A DNA stretch of 28,213 nucleotides from Candidatus Thorarchaeota archaeon (lineage in GTDB: Archaea > Asgardarchaeota > Thorarchaeia > Thorarchaeales > Thorarchaeaceae): positions 1-28,213 of the forward strand of contig JAEORG010000392.1 in NCBI GenBank assembly GCA_016841005.1, in the 5' to 3' direction. The notes under the pieces are model-generated. The model worked only from the letters and a program-made list of their open reading frames with translations, was not told the DNA's origin and searched no databases. This document shows, in pieces, positions 14,901 through 22,407 of this stretch. The position numbers were made by a program, and so were the translations under genes. The stretch's first letter is position 1. Each line of letters starts with the position of its first letter.

Positions 14901-15039
14901 TACGCTCAATGATGTGTGCATGGTGTCCGCCATTTGCAAGATCTAGTGCTGCATTGATTCCAGCCATTCCTCCACCAATAATAAGAACATCAGTAGGTTT
15001 GGTTGGTGCATGAGGTTTTGGAGCTGATTCGCTGACCAT
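11935..15039 (-). CDS. Second double HdrA, lacking MvhD (HdrA paralogue)
   Basis: A 1034-aa paralogue of the HdrA at 5805-9257, in the same permuted order. Segment 1: FAD motif IGGGMAG (21-27), LECSAC (C66/C69), ferredoxin clusters C118/C121/C124/C128 and C165/C168/C171/C175, and HdrA cluster C258 with C275/C279/C280. A proline-rich linker (445-458) leads to the HdrA N-terminal domain (RVGVFVCHCGGII, from 465), the second FAD motif VGGGVSG (611-617) and C763/C777/C781/C782. The C-terminus has two clusters: C963/C966/C969/C975, with unusual CX2CX2CX5C spacing, and C999/C1002/C1005/C1009. It stops there, without MvhD. GGAG lies 10 nt before the ATG. With no own hdrB or hdrC next to it, it may share HdrBC from 9261-10655 or act with another partner. 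Confidence 0.92.
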   Translation of the reverse strand: MVSESAPKPHAPTKPTDVLIIGGGMAGINAALDLANGGHHAHIIERSVNIGGNYVAVYKIFPMLECSACVMTPLTSYVGKHPNITIHPLSEVVKVEGRSGDFTVTVRKKARYVNEDKCTGCQLCIRSCPVEVPNEYDQGLSLRKAIYMNFPQQVPLIATIDREACIGCGTCAGVCPQDCIMYDDEDKETELNVGSIIVATGFQEYKPNDYSEYGYGVFPNVVTSFEYDRQSHPTGPTDSHMVRPSDGREPEKIVFINCVGSRYVRENISGHSSHCNRVCCSFGLKLAQVTRMHYPKDHCEIIYTYMDMRTAGKALEEFLWDSQHNQGIDFIRGRVSEISEDPDTHDLNIKMENTETGEIFEIPDISMVVLNASFRPSPGVEDLAKTLKIELSEEGWVKEKHANAHGLETTRAGIYVAGCAHGPKDGTDTVNEGKGAALAAHSHLPIPIPAEEPEIPPAELGDEPRVGVFVCHCGGIIGNEISSPGLAEWAKSLPHVAYATDYLFMCSDPGQELIINAIKEHKLNRVVVGSCSPLQHQETFRRALIAAGLSPYYLVGPVGLREHLALVNAKATKEERQEKAQDMIRSGVAKVINNEVVPIKEVEVTRKTMVVGGGVSGMTAALDIAQKGFNVILVEKTDRLGGRLNDLHQLFPKMESAKDIVTDLISRVEKNKLIEVIFNSIPVKRDGSYGNYDITIRNVETNEEDVHRIGTMVVTIGTETYEPKEDEYGFGSVPAVITTLELERTLRAGEIKKPPKNPVFIHCVGSRQNPGEGNRYCSRVCCSAIITMQHELKEMFPDVKIFSAFKEHIRPYANGMEELWRDNRQRGISYLRWVRENPITVEKAPDSDEAIVTIYDTLSQETFRIRSDMIVLALGLEAPKDVDEFAKAIGINRGQDGFLAEMHMKYRPVETTVPGVFLGVTYAKNVQDSVNQARGAASEATAPLNLGTVEIELLTAEVDDDLCVGCELCHYSDICPYDAVSMLEVSPGVKKSVTDEMKCEGCGACSAICPTGARDLRWWREKSYLEQIEEMLKE

Positions 15040-15089
15040 AAGACAGAGTCTCCAGCAGGGATTACAACAAGGGCGAAGCCACTTTGAGC

Positions 15090-15123
15090 GATATAATCTT
15101 TCTGTCCCGACATAAGATATAAT
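15090..15123 (-). promoter_or_regulatory. Two TATA-like elements upstream of the second HdrA gene
   Basis: GATATAAT appears twice on the plus strand (15090-15097 and 15116-15123), which reads ATTATATC on the coding strand. Either could act as a TATA box for the HdrA paralogue starting at 15039, with predicted starts near 15067 or 15093. Alternative promoters are possible. The rest of the 202-bp divergent region shows no other clear feature apart from a weak A/T element (15196-15205) in front of the MFS gene. Confidence 0.35.
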
Positions 15124-15241
15124 TTACATTGTTAAGCAAACATGGTTTTGCTCTGTGCACCAATGTTAAGTAGTTGCAAGAAGAGCCATTTTCACTTAGA
15201 ATATCACACTTTTCAAACGTTGATTAACAGGTCTAAGGAAG

Positions 15242-16603
15242 ATGCACGAGGAACTTGAAGAATCTATCAGCAGAGTCTACTCATGGTTGGGTGTCGAATC
15301 GCTTAGTCAGGACCTTCGAAAAAGCATTCGAGCTCGCCTAATTGTAAACTTCCCCAGAATCTTTGCAGGTAATTTCATTATCATTACACTCACTCTCTTC
15401 TATCTTGATACACTCACTCCTTTAGAAGTAGGAACAGTTTGGGGTGTATATTTCACAACACTGGCACTTCTTGACTATCTCTCAGGGGCTCTTGGCGATG
15501 CGATAGGATACAAACGTGTTCTTCTTGGTGCGTATATCTCTAAGGCAATTGCAATGCCTTTCCTGATCTTTGGTAATTCATTCCTTTGGTACACAGCCTT
15601 CATGATTCTACTAGCAATTGGCGATTCCCAAGAGAGTGGTGCTCTTGAAGCATGGTTTGACAATTATTACCGTCCTAGAGCGGAAACCGAAGATCCCGAA
15701 CGGGAGATCTATACTCAATTCATTGCACGTGTAAGTCCTCTATATAATCTGGTAACTATCTCAGGCTTTATTGTTGGAGGATTCTTAGCAACCGAAATCT
15801 CCAGGTTGACAGTGTTTACTGTCTATGCAATTCTTCTACTTTTTGAGTTGGTTCTAATTCAGATTGTGCTGTGGGAAACTGTAGACAGGGACGCTGCGAG
15901 TAAACTAGGTGGATATTTCAAGAGAATACGTAAGAGTCTATCAATATTCATCAACTCTCGAACTATATTCTTCTATTTCCTAGGGATTGCAGCTATATGG
16001 GCGGCTAATGAATCAGTGTGGCATACATTCATCTCCATCAAGATATATCTTGAATACACAGGGTCTGATGCGGGGGCAGGTATTCTTCGTTCTTCAGTAT
16101 TTGCAAGTGCCGTTATCTGGCAGCTTCTAGTAATTAAATTCATCAATCGGTTCAAGCGACCATATCTCTGGGTCTTCTTATCGACTGTCGTGAGTAATGC
16201 TCTATTCTTTGCAATGATTTTAGTATATTACCAGGCCGTTCCTCCAACAGGGATAGACATCTTACCAGCAGTTGGTATAATATTACTATATCAAATTCCC
16301 GCAGCTTGGGAGAGCCTTCAGGGAACATTACAACAACGCATCAATTTAGATCTTATACCTGATGAACATAGAAATTCGCTTTATTCTTTATTACCTACCT
16401 TAGCACGACTCTATGGCATTCCATTCGTGATAATCACAGGCTATGTGACAGATATTGGAGGATTTGTAGGTAGTTTCTACTGGCTTATCTTAGTGAGCTT
16501 CATTGGTTCAATTTTATTGGGTATTGGACTTCTTTTAGGAGCAGGTTCGGAAGATGAGCGAGTTGACAATAAGAATCTAGAAACTGCCTATGAACCTGAA
16601 TGA
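15242..16603 (+). CDS. Major facilitator superfamily transporter
   Basis: A 453-aa polytopic membrane protein with about 12 hydrophobic segments and a central loop near residues 210-230 (ETVDRDAASKLGGYFKRIRK), the usual two-halves plan of MFS carriers. The loop after helix 2 reads DYLSGALGDAIGYKRVLLGA (79-98), a good match to the MFS motif-A pattern GxLaDrxGrkr. The N-terminus is a 40-residue amphipathic cytoplasmic extension. The substrate cannot be assigned; drug or sugar efflux are common roles for this type. The ATG is closely preceded by AAGGAAG. Its stop lies 3 nt from the stop of the converging membrane protein gene. Confidence 0.85.
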   Translation: MHEELEESISRVYSWLGVESLSQDLRKSIRARLIVNFPRIFAGNFIIITLTLFYLDTLTPLEVGTVWGVYFTTLALLDYLSGALGDAIGYKRVLLGAYISKAIAMPFLIFGNSFLWYTAFMILLAIGDSQESGALEAWFDNYYRPRAETEDPEREIYTQFIARVSPLYNLVTISGFIVGGFLATEISRLTVFTVYAILLLFELVLIQIVLWETVDRDAASKLGGYFKRIRKSLSIFINSRTIFFYFLGIAAIWAANESVWHTFISIKIYLEYTGSDAGAGILRSSVFASAVIWQLLVIKFINRFKRPYLWVFLSTVVSNALFFAMILVYYQAVPPTGIDILPAVGIILLYQIPAAWESLQGTLQQRINLDLIPDEHRNSLYSLLPTLARLYGIPFVIITGYVTDIGGFVGSFYWLILVSFIGSILLGIGLLLGAGSEDERVDNKNLETAYEPE

Positions 16604-16606
16604 TTA

Positions 16607-17749
16607 CTATTGATTCTGATTCTGGCTACTATATTCTTGATTTGTCAATCTATTCAATATCTGCGTAACATCTCTTGCCTGAATGAGTGCTATGCATGCA
16701 GGAACAAATGCAAAGACTGCTAATAGATTTGGTGTCGTAGGGTCACTTAGCCGTCCTATATAGACCCATTCAACGGTGATATGGAAACTCAGCGTAGTGT
16801 TATTTTCAATTCTCCGAAAGTCAATATTAAGGATAGGCTCATTCTCAATTGTGATCCCAATATATGAATCATTAAAGGATTGGACAGAAGTGAGATATGC
16901 ACGAAACTGTGAATTGTCCCATGTCCGAATTCGAATTGGTTCCTCTGCCCAGAGATCTTCCACTCGTATCTCAACTGAATAGTAATTGTCCGGTAACAAA
17001 TCAAGAAGATTGAGTACCATCTCGGGCGACTCATCGTTGAGAATGTAACTGTGCTCATATGTTTTAGAATCTGAAAGATGTCTGGGCACGAAAGTGTTGT
17101 GAGTATACCCGTAGATGAGTGGCATAGCTAGTAAAGCGCTGATAAGAACAAGAACGACTATTGCCACAGGCCCATCTTGTCTTCTCCATCGATTTTGCCC
17201 TCTATATGCCCTACATTCACGCTCAACATTGAGTAGAAGAAAACCACAGATGACAAAGAGAGCTGCTCCAAACAGGTAGAACGGAGGTATTGGGAGAACA
17301 TCTATGGCAATATAGATCATATACCAAGATTCAACGACAAAGGTGATATCAGCATCAACACCTTGTCTAACGAATCTTAGAGAAATCTCCCTATCATAGA
17401 TATTAACGGCAACAGAGTCACCAACAATTCTAGTGATGTTTGATATGTTGAGGATTGTTTCCTCTTCAGAGGTTGCAATGATACTGACTGGAGTTCTGTT
17501 TGTTAGAAAATCTTTGATGACGACTTTATAGGCTTCCTGAGTAGTGTTAATCTCAAATGATGGCACTTCACTTGTTAACACAAATGAATAGACCTCAGGT
17601 TCATTATACTCCTCTAAGTACATACCTCCAGTGAAATCCACTCCTCCTTGAACCATAATCAATGAACCCAATATCATGATAATTGTGGTTGGAATGACTG
17701 CTCTATTTCTACAGTGACCACTCAAGTGTACCCCGCCTTTACCACACAC
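16607..17749 (-). CDS. Membrane protein with glycosylation-rich external domains
   Basis: A 380-aa protein with four hydrophobic segments (about residues 18-36, 143-175, 195-218 and 343-362). The loops at 37-142 and 219-342 are beta-rich and carry several N-x-S/T sequons (for example NTT, NRT, NIS, NIT), as in archaeal surface proteins that are N-glycosylated. The first frame codon is GTG at 17749; a TTG at 17725 (residue 9) after GGCGGGG is an alternative start, so the N-terminus is uncertain. The two external domains look alike in size and composition, hinting at an internal duplication (helix-domain-helix repeated twice). No family is recognised. Confidence 0.6.
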   Translation of the reverse strand: MCGKGGVHLSGHCRNRAVIPTTIIMILGSLIMVQGGVDFTGGMYLEEYNEPEVYSFVLTSEVPSFEINTTQEAYKVVIKDFLTNRTPVSIIATSEEETILNISNITRIVGDSVAVNIYDREISLRFVRQGVDADITFVVESWYMIYIAIDVLPIPPFYLFGAALFVICGFLLLNVERECRAYRGQNRWRRQDGPVAIVVLVLISALLAMPLIYGYTHNTFVPRHLSDSKTYEHSYILNDESPEMVLNLLDLLPDNYYSVEIRVEDLWAEEPIRIRTWDNSQFRAYLTSVQSFNDSYIGITIENEPILNIDFRRIENNTTLSFHITVEWVYIGRLSDPTTPNLLAVFAFVPACIALIQARDVTQILNRLTNQEYSSQNQNQ

Positions 17750-17849
17750 CGAGTCAATTATAGAATCTCACTTAATAATATAATTCTACTTTTGCAATGA
17801 ATAATGATTGAATGTGAACTATAGTTGAATGATTAGTATGTAGAAGTAA

Positions 17850-17915
17850 ATGATTAATATCTTTCAGGATGATGATGACATGGAGCTATTCGAGGAGGGC
17901 TTGAGCATAACCTAA
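17850..17915 (+). other. Short acidic upstream reading frame
   Basis: Within the 194-bp divergent region before the helicase, an ATG at 17850 opens a 21-codon frame ending TAA 17913-17915. It encodes an acidic peptide (INIFQDDDDMELFEEG). GGAGCT (17882-17887) and AGCTCC (17921-17926) could also pair around it. It may be a leader peptide, a relic, or chance. The rest of the region shows only A/T-rich promoter-like DNA. Confidence 0.15.
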
Positions 17916-17943
17916 GCTAAAGCTCCAGTCTGGTACGATACAT

Positions 17944-18678
17944 ATGAAGTTCTTTCCTGATGAAGTTGAGTTTAGATTCAAGTGGAGGCCATATCAGGCA
18001 CGAGTATTGTCAGAATTGAGCAACCACATGGACGATGAACGATTGCATGTAGTTGCTGCCCCTGCATCAGGAAAGACTGTGCTCGGAATTGAAGTTGCAA
18101 AGAGAATCAATGGTCCCACTCTTGTCTTAGCCCCTACCCTTGCTATACGTGATCAATGGGTCCAACGACTTGAAGAACTGTTCTTGCCTCCTGGTTCAAA
18201 TACTCCTGATTGGGTTTCCTATGATTTAACTCGTCCTGGATTTTTTACAGTTTCAACATATCAACTACTTCACTCAGTGGTGAAAAAGCCAAAATCGGAA
18301 CCTATTCCTCCCTCTCAAGAATCTGAAGAAGAGGATGATGACACTACCACCCAGAAGAGGAAAGATCCTGCTCTATTTTTTGTAGTAGACGATGTTGATG
18401 AAGAAGATACAGATGATGACTTAGATGAAGATGAACAACAAGAACGTAAGGCATTTGATTGGTTAAATCAAAAGAGAACAGATTATCGTAATTCTCCGCT
18501 ACCTGAAATAACCACCCAGTTAACTCAAATCGGTATAAAGACAGTCATCTTAGATGAAGCACATCATCTCCGATCAAGTTGGTGGAAGAGTCTCGTAGAT
18601 GTTATCAGGGAACTTGAAGATGTACAAATACTCGCTCTTACAGCGACACCCCCTTATGATGTACCTCCAGCTGAATGA
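17944..18678 (+). CDS. SF2 helicase, N-terminal part ending at an in-frame TGA
   Basis: This is the first half of a superfamily II (DEAD/DEAH) helicase. Motifs are in order: YQARVL (Q-like, about 17-22), Walker A APASGKT (39-45), motif Ia LAPTLAIRDQW, motif II DEAH (204-207), and motif III LTATPP (232-237). Between Ia and II is an acidic low-complexity insertion (about 122-170, SEEEDDD... DEEDTDDDLDEDEQQE). The frame stops at TGA 18676-18678 right after YDVPPAE, but continues open in the same frame through the remaining motifs to 20859. It is therefore half of one 971-codon gene. A cut between motifs III and IV would leave an ATPase-like domain 1 alone, unlikely to work as a helicase. It diverges from the membrane protein at 16607-17749. 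Confidence 0.85.
   Translation: MKFFPDEVEFRFKWRPYQARVLSELSNHMDDERLHVVAAPASGKTVLGIEVAKRINGPTLVLAPTLAIRDQWVQRLEELFLPPGSNTPDWVSYDLTRPGFFTVSTYQLLHSVVKKPKSEPIPPSQESEEEDDDTTTQKRKDPALFFVVDDVDEEDTDDDLDEDEQQERKAFDWLNQKRTDYRNSPLPEITTQLTQIGIKTVILDEAHHLRSSWWKSLVDVIRELEDVQILALTATPPYDVPPAE
18676..18678 (+). other. In-frame TGA interrupting the helicase
   Basis: The codons around it read CCA GCT GAA TGA GAT CGT TAC ATG. In related helicases a Trp is expected here (PPAEW.RY), and TGG to TGA is a single base change. This may be a true nonsense mutation, a sequencing or assembly error, or a read-through site. Selenocysteine is unlikely: the position is structural and no obvious SECIS-like structure was seen downstream of the gene. 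Confidence 0.8.
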
Positions 18679-18687
18679 GATCGTTAC

Positions 18688-20859
18688 ATGGCTCTCTGTG
18701 GTCCAGTAGATGCAGAAATCTCTGTTCCTGAACTTGTTCATGTAAAGAATCTGTGTCCACATCAAGACCTTGTGGTATTTTCAAGTCCTTCCCATGAAGA
18801 AGCGTCTATCATCAATGAATTTCGGGTTGGAGTATTCCACTTAGTAAGTGATCTTGAAACGAACTTGTCATTTAGAGAGTTTCTTTCCTCACATGATTGG
18901 GTCCTACAACCATTATCTCATGTAGAAGAAATTCTTGATGAACCAGACTTCTTTACTAGTATCCTTGTATATCTAAATCATATAGGAGAAGAAATTCCGC
19001 CTTCTGCACTTAACATGGTTGCTGATTCCATCTCTGAAATCCCTCAACTCTCACTTGAGTTTCTTGAGGTCTTACTAACTGGTATCTTCTATCCTCGAAG
19101 TAGAAAACGACCGAAGTTTGAACCAGAGATTGAAGCCCTTCGTGATGAACTAAAGAAGATAAACGCAATTGAACGACGAAAGGTCGTTCTAAAAGACCCT
19201 CTGTTCATAGAAAAGATACTCAAACGAAGTGTCTCTAAGATGGATAGCATTGTAGATATCGCGAATGTTGAGTATGGCGCATATGGTTCGAATCTACGAA
19301 TGGTAGTACTGTCCGATTACATTAGGAAACGATACTTGCCTTCTCAAAAAGATCCAGAACCGGAATTGAATAAGATTGGAGTAGTTCCGATATTTGAATC
19401 CATTAGAAGAAGTAATCTTCCTGGTGCGAAGATAGGGATATTGACAGGATCAATTATTATCATACCGCAAGAATCTGAGTCACTATTTAGGAAATACGCA
19501 CTTGAATGTGATATAACTGGAAACGATATAGAACTTGAGCCTCTTCCTAGTGATGGTAACTTCCTTCTCGTGAAAGTTCTATCGCCTGATAAACACAAAA
19601 TGGTTCGCGTTGTAACTGATTTCTTCTCAGCAGGAGGAGTGAATATACTGATTGGTACAAAATCACTCCTCGGAGAAGGTTGGGATGCTCCATCTATCAA
19701 TTCTCTAGTCATATCGAGTGTGGTTGGTTCATTCATGTTATCAAATCAGATGAGAGGTAGAGCCATCAGGATACAACCTGGTAATCCAAATAAGACCGCC
19801 AATATTTGGCATCTTGTCTGTATTGAACCGGATAGTGCTAATCCTGGGCCGGATTATAGAGCGATTATTCGACGTTTTAGAGCATTTGTTGGCATCTCTC
19901 AAAAAGAACCCATAATTGAGAATGGGTTTGGACGATTGAATACTGGAGAACCTCCTTTCGCAAAAGATGAGTTATGGAAGATCAACGAGGTAATGTATCA
20001 GCGGGCGATACAAAGGCATGATATCAGCGAAGCTTGGGATACTGCTCTTGGCGGCGATATTAGATCTACACGATTAGTAGAAGATGTTATGTTTTCTAAG
20101 AATCAGCTCCCAAGACAAATCGTGAGATCCAATGCCCTGTTATCATCCATCTTGTGGCCTTTGTTTATATTCTTCATTGTTGTATCAGAGATAAATAATG
20201 GATATCTATCAAGTCTTCTTAACCTAGTTGTTTTTCTTGGTCCAGATAATGCCATCTTACTTTTTATGACCATTATAGCATTCATTTGTCTTGGACCTGT
20301 GCTCATAACAGACCTGAAAAAACTACCAATTATCTGGAGAATCTTCACATATCCATCTATTCTTGCCTTCGTGTATTATTTTGGACAATTAAGTGCCAAA
20401 CGAAGCCTTAGAAATATCGGAATAGCTGTGCTGAAATCTTTGTGGCTATGCGGAGAGATGACCACCAACTGGGAAGATTGTAGTTTACATGTGGAAGAGA
20501 ACAAAGAAGGATACATATTCTGTAATATTCGAAATGCAAACAGAAGAGAAAAGTCGTTATTCCTTCAGTCACTTCAAGAAGTTCTGAATCCTGTTGAAGA
20601 CACCCGATATCTCCTTTGTATAGAAACCACTCCACTTATTGGAAATAAACGAAAAGATTACTTCGCAGTACCAAAAGCTTTGGCCATCCGGAAGAAAAAT
20701 GCTCAAACTTTTCAGAAGTTATGGAAACTACACGTATATCCAATGAATCTAATTTTCACTAGAAATCCAGCAGGTCGACTAAATCTACTAAAAGCTCGAG
20801 TGAAATCAAGGAGTGCCTTGAAAGGTCAAAGGTCCATGATGATTGCGCGATGGAAATGA
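18688..20859 (+). CDS. SF2 helicase, C-terminal part with membrane helices
   Basis: This frame carries the second RecA domain of the gene begun at 17944. In local numbering, motif IV/V is VNILIGTKSLLGEGWDAPSI (318-337) and motif VI QMRGRAIR (354-361). After ~120 further residues come about three hydrophobic segments (485-500, 506-541 and 548-566), then a ~150-residue basic C-terminal domain ending MMIARWK. The membrane segments suggest the helicase is anchored at the membrane, which is rare for this superfamily. The ATG at 18688 has no convincing ribosome binding site, so separate translation is doubtful; it lies three codons after the TGA in the same frame. Nucleic-acid target and role (repair, defence, RNA handling) cannot be assigned. 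It converges with the gene at 20903. Confidence 0.85.
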   Translation: MALCGPVDAEISVPELVHVKNLCPHQDLVVFSSPSHEEASIINEFRVGVFHLVSDLETNLSFREFLSSHDWVLQPLSHVEEILDEPDFFTSILVYLNHIGEEIPPSALNMVADSISEIPQLSLEFLEVLLTGIFYPRSRKRPKFEPEIEALRDELKKINAIERRKVVLKDPLFIEKILKRSVSKMDSIVDIANVEYGAYGSNLRMVVLSDYIRKRYLPSQKDPEPELNKIGVVPIFESIRRSNLPGAKIGILTGSIIIIPQESESLFRKYALECDITGNDIELEPLPSDGNFLLVKVLSPDKHKMVRVVTDFFSAGGVNILIGTKSLLGEGWDAPSINSLVISSVVGSFMLSNQMRGRAIRIQPGNPNKTANIWHLVCIEPDSANPGPDYRAIIRRFRAFVGISQKEPIIENGFGRLNTGEPPFAKDELWKINEVMYQRAIQRHDISEAWDTALGGDIRSTRLVEDVMFSKNQLPRQIVRSNALLSSILWPLFIFFIVVSEINNGYLSSLLNLVVFLGPDNAILLFMTIIAFICLGPVLITDLKKLPIIWRIFTYPSILAFVYYFGQLSAKRSLRNIGIAVLKSLWLCGEMTTNWEDCSLHVEENKEGYIFCNIRNANRREKSLFLQSLQEVLNPVEDTRYLLCIETTPLIGNKRKDYFAVPKALAIRKKNAQTFQKLWKLHVYPMNLIFTRNPAGRLNLLKARVKSRSALKGQRSMMIARWK

Positions 20860-20880
20860 ACCTCAGAAAAATATCAAGAG

Positions 20881-20902
20881 GAGAGGTAAAACTTTCCCTC
20901 TC
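20881..20902. terminator. Hairpin between convergent genes
   Basis: GAGAGG (20881-20886) pairs with CCTCTC (20897-20902) in the 43-bp gap between the helicase stop and the membrane-protein stop. CAAG just before and CTTG just after could extend the stem. It can form from either strand, but no long T-tract follows, so termination is only a possibility. Confidence 0.3.
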
Positions 20903-21976
20903 TCATTCTTGATTTACTTCGATTTCACCTTGATTTTGTTTCTTTCTAGATTTACCAATATAGAGGTAGGCAAATCCTGCAATTACAGCTGCAAGAAGAT
21001 ACAGGATAATAGGTATCCAGAGGAATTCTAATCTCATGAGGTAGCTAATATCTCGACCATAACCTCCAAATTCACTTGGGAGATAGACCCATACCAGGAA
21101 TGCGAAGTAGATAGCAGTCACAATCCATCTGTATTGTTTCTTCATATCTAATGCATACATGTAGGTAAAGACGAACATGAAAGCGAATCCTGAGAAGAAC
21201 ATAACCCACATGTCAGAGCTTCCATGATCAATTGTGTTGTAGACTGCTACAAACACCGCATGAATTGCAACCCAACTCTCAAGGGTTATAATCCACCTCT
21301 TGTCCAAGTGAACCGGTGTATATGCCAGTATCATTTGAGTGAAGAGTAAGAACATATAGAAGAAACCAGATACCAGCTGAGGATCATTGACTGCTGGGTG
21401 GAACCAAAATGTGTATACCAATGCCCACGATATTATGTAAGAGTGATTTCTCCTGAAGAATCCAGATACCTGTGCTGTGAATGGTTTTCCAGCTCTTTTA
21501 CCTAGGAAAAGACCACGACGTGGATTTTCGATTACAAGGACAATAATTAACATCAGAATGACTGAACCTTGACTTGTCCAGATTGGAACATCCTGTGCAA
21601 GTCCATCAAAAATGAAGATGGTCTTCACTATGTGGAGCATCATGAAAACAATCGTGATGATTAACATGGAATAGTTGTATTTGCCTAATTTCATTCCAGT
21701 TGTTCTATAGTCTTTCAAATTCTTTGATGCCCAATATATTGCTCCCCAAATCAGAATCTGATGAGCGAGATAGAGCGTCCAGACTATAATCATGTTGAGG
21801 TCATTTCTTGTTGGTAATTTCCAGTAATACCATTCTGCACCTTGGTCGGGAATTAGTTGATCGGTCCAAGTCTGGATAAATGGACCAATAGACCATATCA
21901 CAAAGGTAAACACGATCGAAATTAGAATCATTATAGCTAGTACGTAGTATGGAGTGCGAGAATCATTTTGATTCAA
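20903..21976 (-). CDS. Polytopic membrane protein, unknown function
   Basis: A 357-aa protein with about nine or ten hydrophobic segments spread evenly from residue 10 to 345. Loops are rich in Trp, Tyr and Asn (for example GAEWYYWKLPTRNDL). His residues lie within helices (LAHQILIW, MMLHIVKT, FWFHPAV), which could bind haem or a metal, though no recognised cytochrome pattern is present. The C-terminal tail is charged (GKSRKKQNQGEIEVNQE). It lies 78 nt behind the winged-helix gene and may be the last gene of the minus-strand block. No family is recognised; it could be a lineage-specific membrane protein. Confidence 0.6.
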   Translation of the reverse strand: MNQNDSRTPYYVLAIMILISIVFTFVIWSIGPFIQTWTDQLIPDQGAEWYYWKLPTRNDLNMIIVWTLYLAHQILIWGAIYWASKNLKDYRTTGMKLGKYNYSMLIITIVFMMLHIVKTIFIFDGLAQDVPIWTSQGSVILMLIIVLVIENPRRGLFLGKRAGKPFTAQVSGFFRRNHSYIISWALVYTFWFHPAVNDPQLVSGFFYMFLLFTQMILAYTPVHLDKRWIITLESWVAIHAVFVAVYNTIDHGSSDMWVMFFSGFAFMFVFTYMYALDMKKQYRWIVTAIYFAFLVWVYLPSEFGGYGRDISYLMRLEFLWIPIILYLLAAVIAGFAYLYIGKSRKKQNQGEIEVNQE

Positions 21977-22054
21977 ATACCCGGCCTCCTTGGGTCTCAG
22001 TTATTTTGTAATATGCTAAATAAATTAACCACTAGGTGCAGAAATCCGAGTCTA

Positions 22055-22405
22055 TCACTCCGGAGATTTCGGATTTTGATCAATTGCAGCAGCAACTAAT
22101 TCCCTCATTCTTACCAACTGTTCTTGTACCTTTTCAATTCCTTCTTTGGTAATCATAACAATAGTTGTTGGTTTCAACTCAACAAAGTGTTTGATAATCT
22201 TAACTAAGCCCATTTCTTGAAGTTTCCTCAAATGACTGGAAAGATTTCCAGATGTAAGATTCAATTTATTTTGTAGTTGAGTAAATAGTGCCTTCTGCGT
22301 AAAATAGAGATAGACGAGAATAGAGAGTCTTGCAGGGACGAAGGTCTCACGGTCTTCTTCCATGAGACCTACAAGTGCATTCAGCACATCCCTGTCAAGT
22401 GACAT
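22055..22405 (-). CDS. Winged-helix transcriptional regulator (HTH_34-like)
   Basis: A 116-aa regulator with a single winged helix-turn-helix at about residues 22-85. ARLSILVYLYFTQKALFTQL leads to the recognition helix LTSGNLSSHLRKLQEMGLV, followed by the wing (KPTTIVMITKEG). This is the pattern of short archaeal and bacterial MarR/ArsR-like regulators assigned to HTH_34. It starts 2 nt after the stop of the upstream membrane protein, and such membrane-protein plus HTH_34 pairs are common near ABC exporters. It may regulate the exporter and its own operon. No ligand-binding domain or metal-binding Cys pair is seen. Confidence 0.85.
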   Translation of the reverse strand: MSLDRDVLNALVGLMEEDRETFVPARLSILVYLYFTQKALFTQLQNKLNLTSGNLSSHLRKLQEMGLVKIIKHFVELKPTTIVMITKEGIEKVQEQLVRMRELVAAAIDQNPKSPE

Positions 22406-22407
22406 CG

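Noticed and set aside
18676..18678. Selenocysteine at the helicase TGA
   Set aside because: The site is a structural Trp position, not a redox site, and no clear SECIS-like hairpin was seen after the gene; nonsense mutation or sequence error is simpler.
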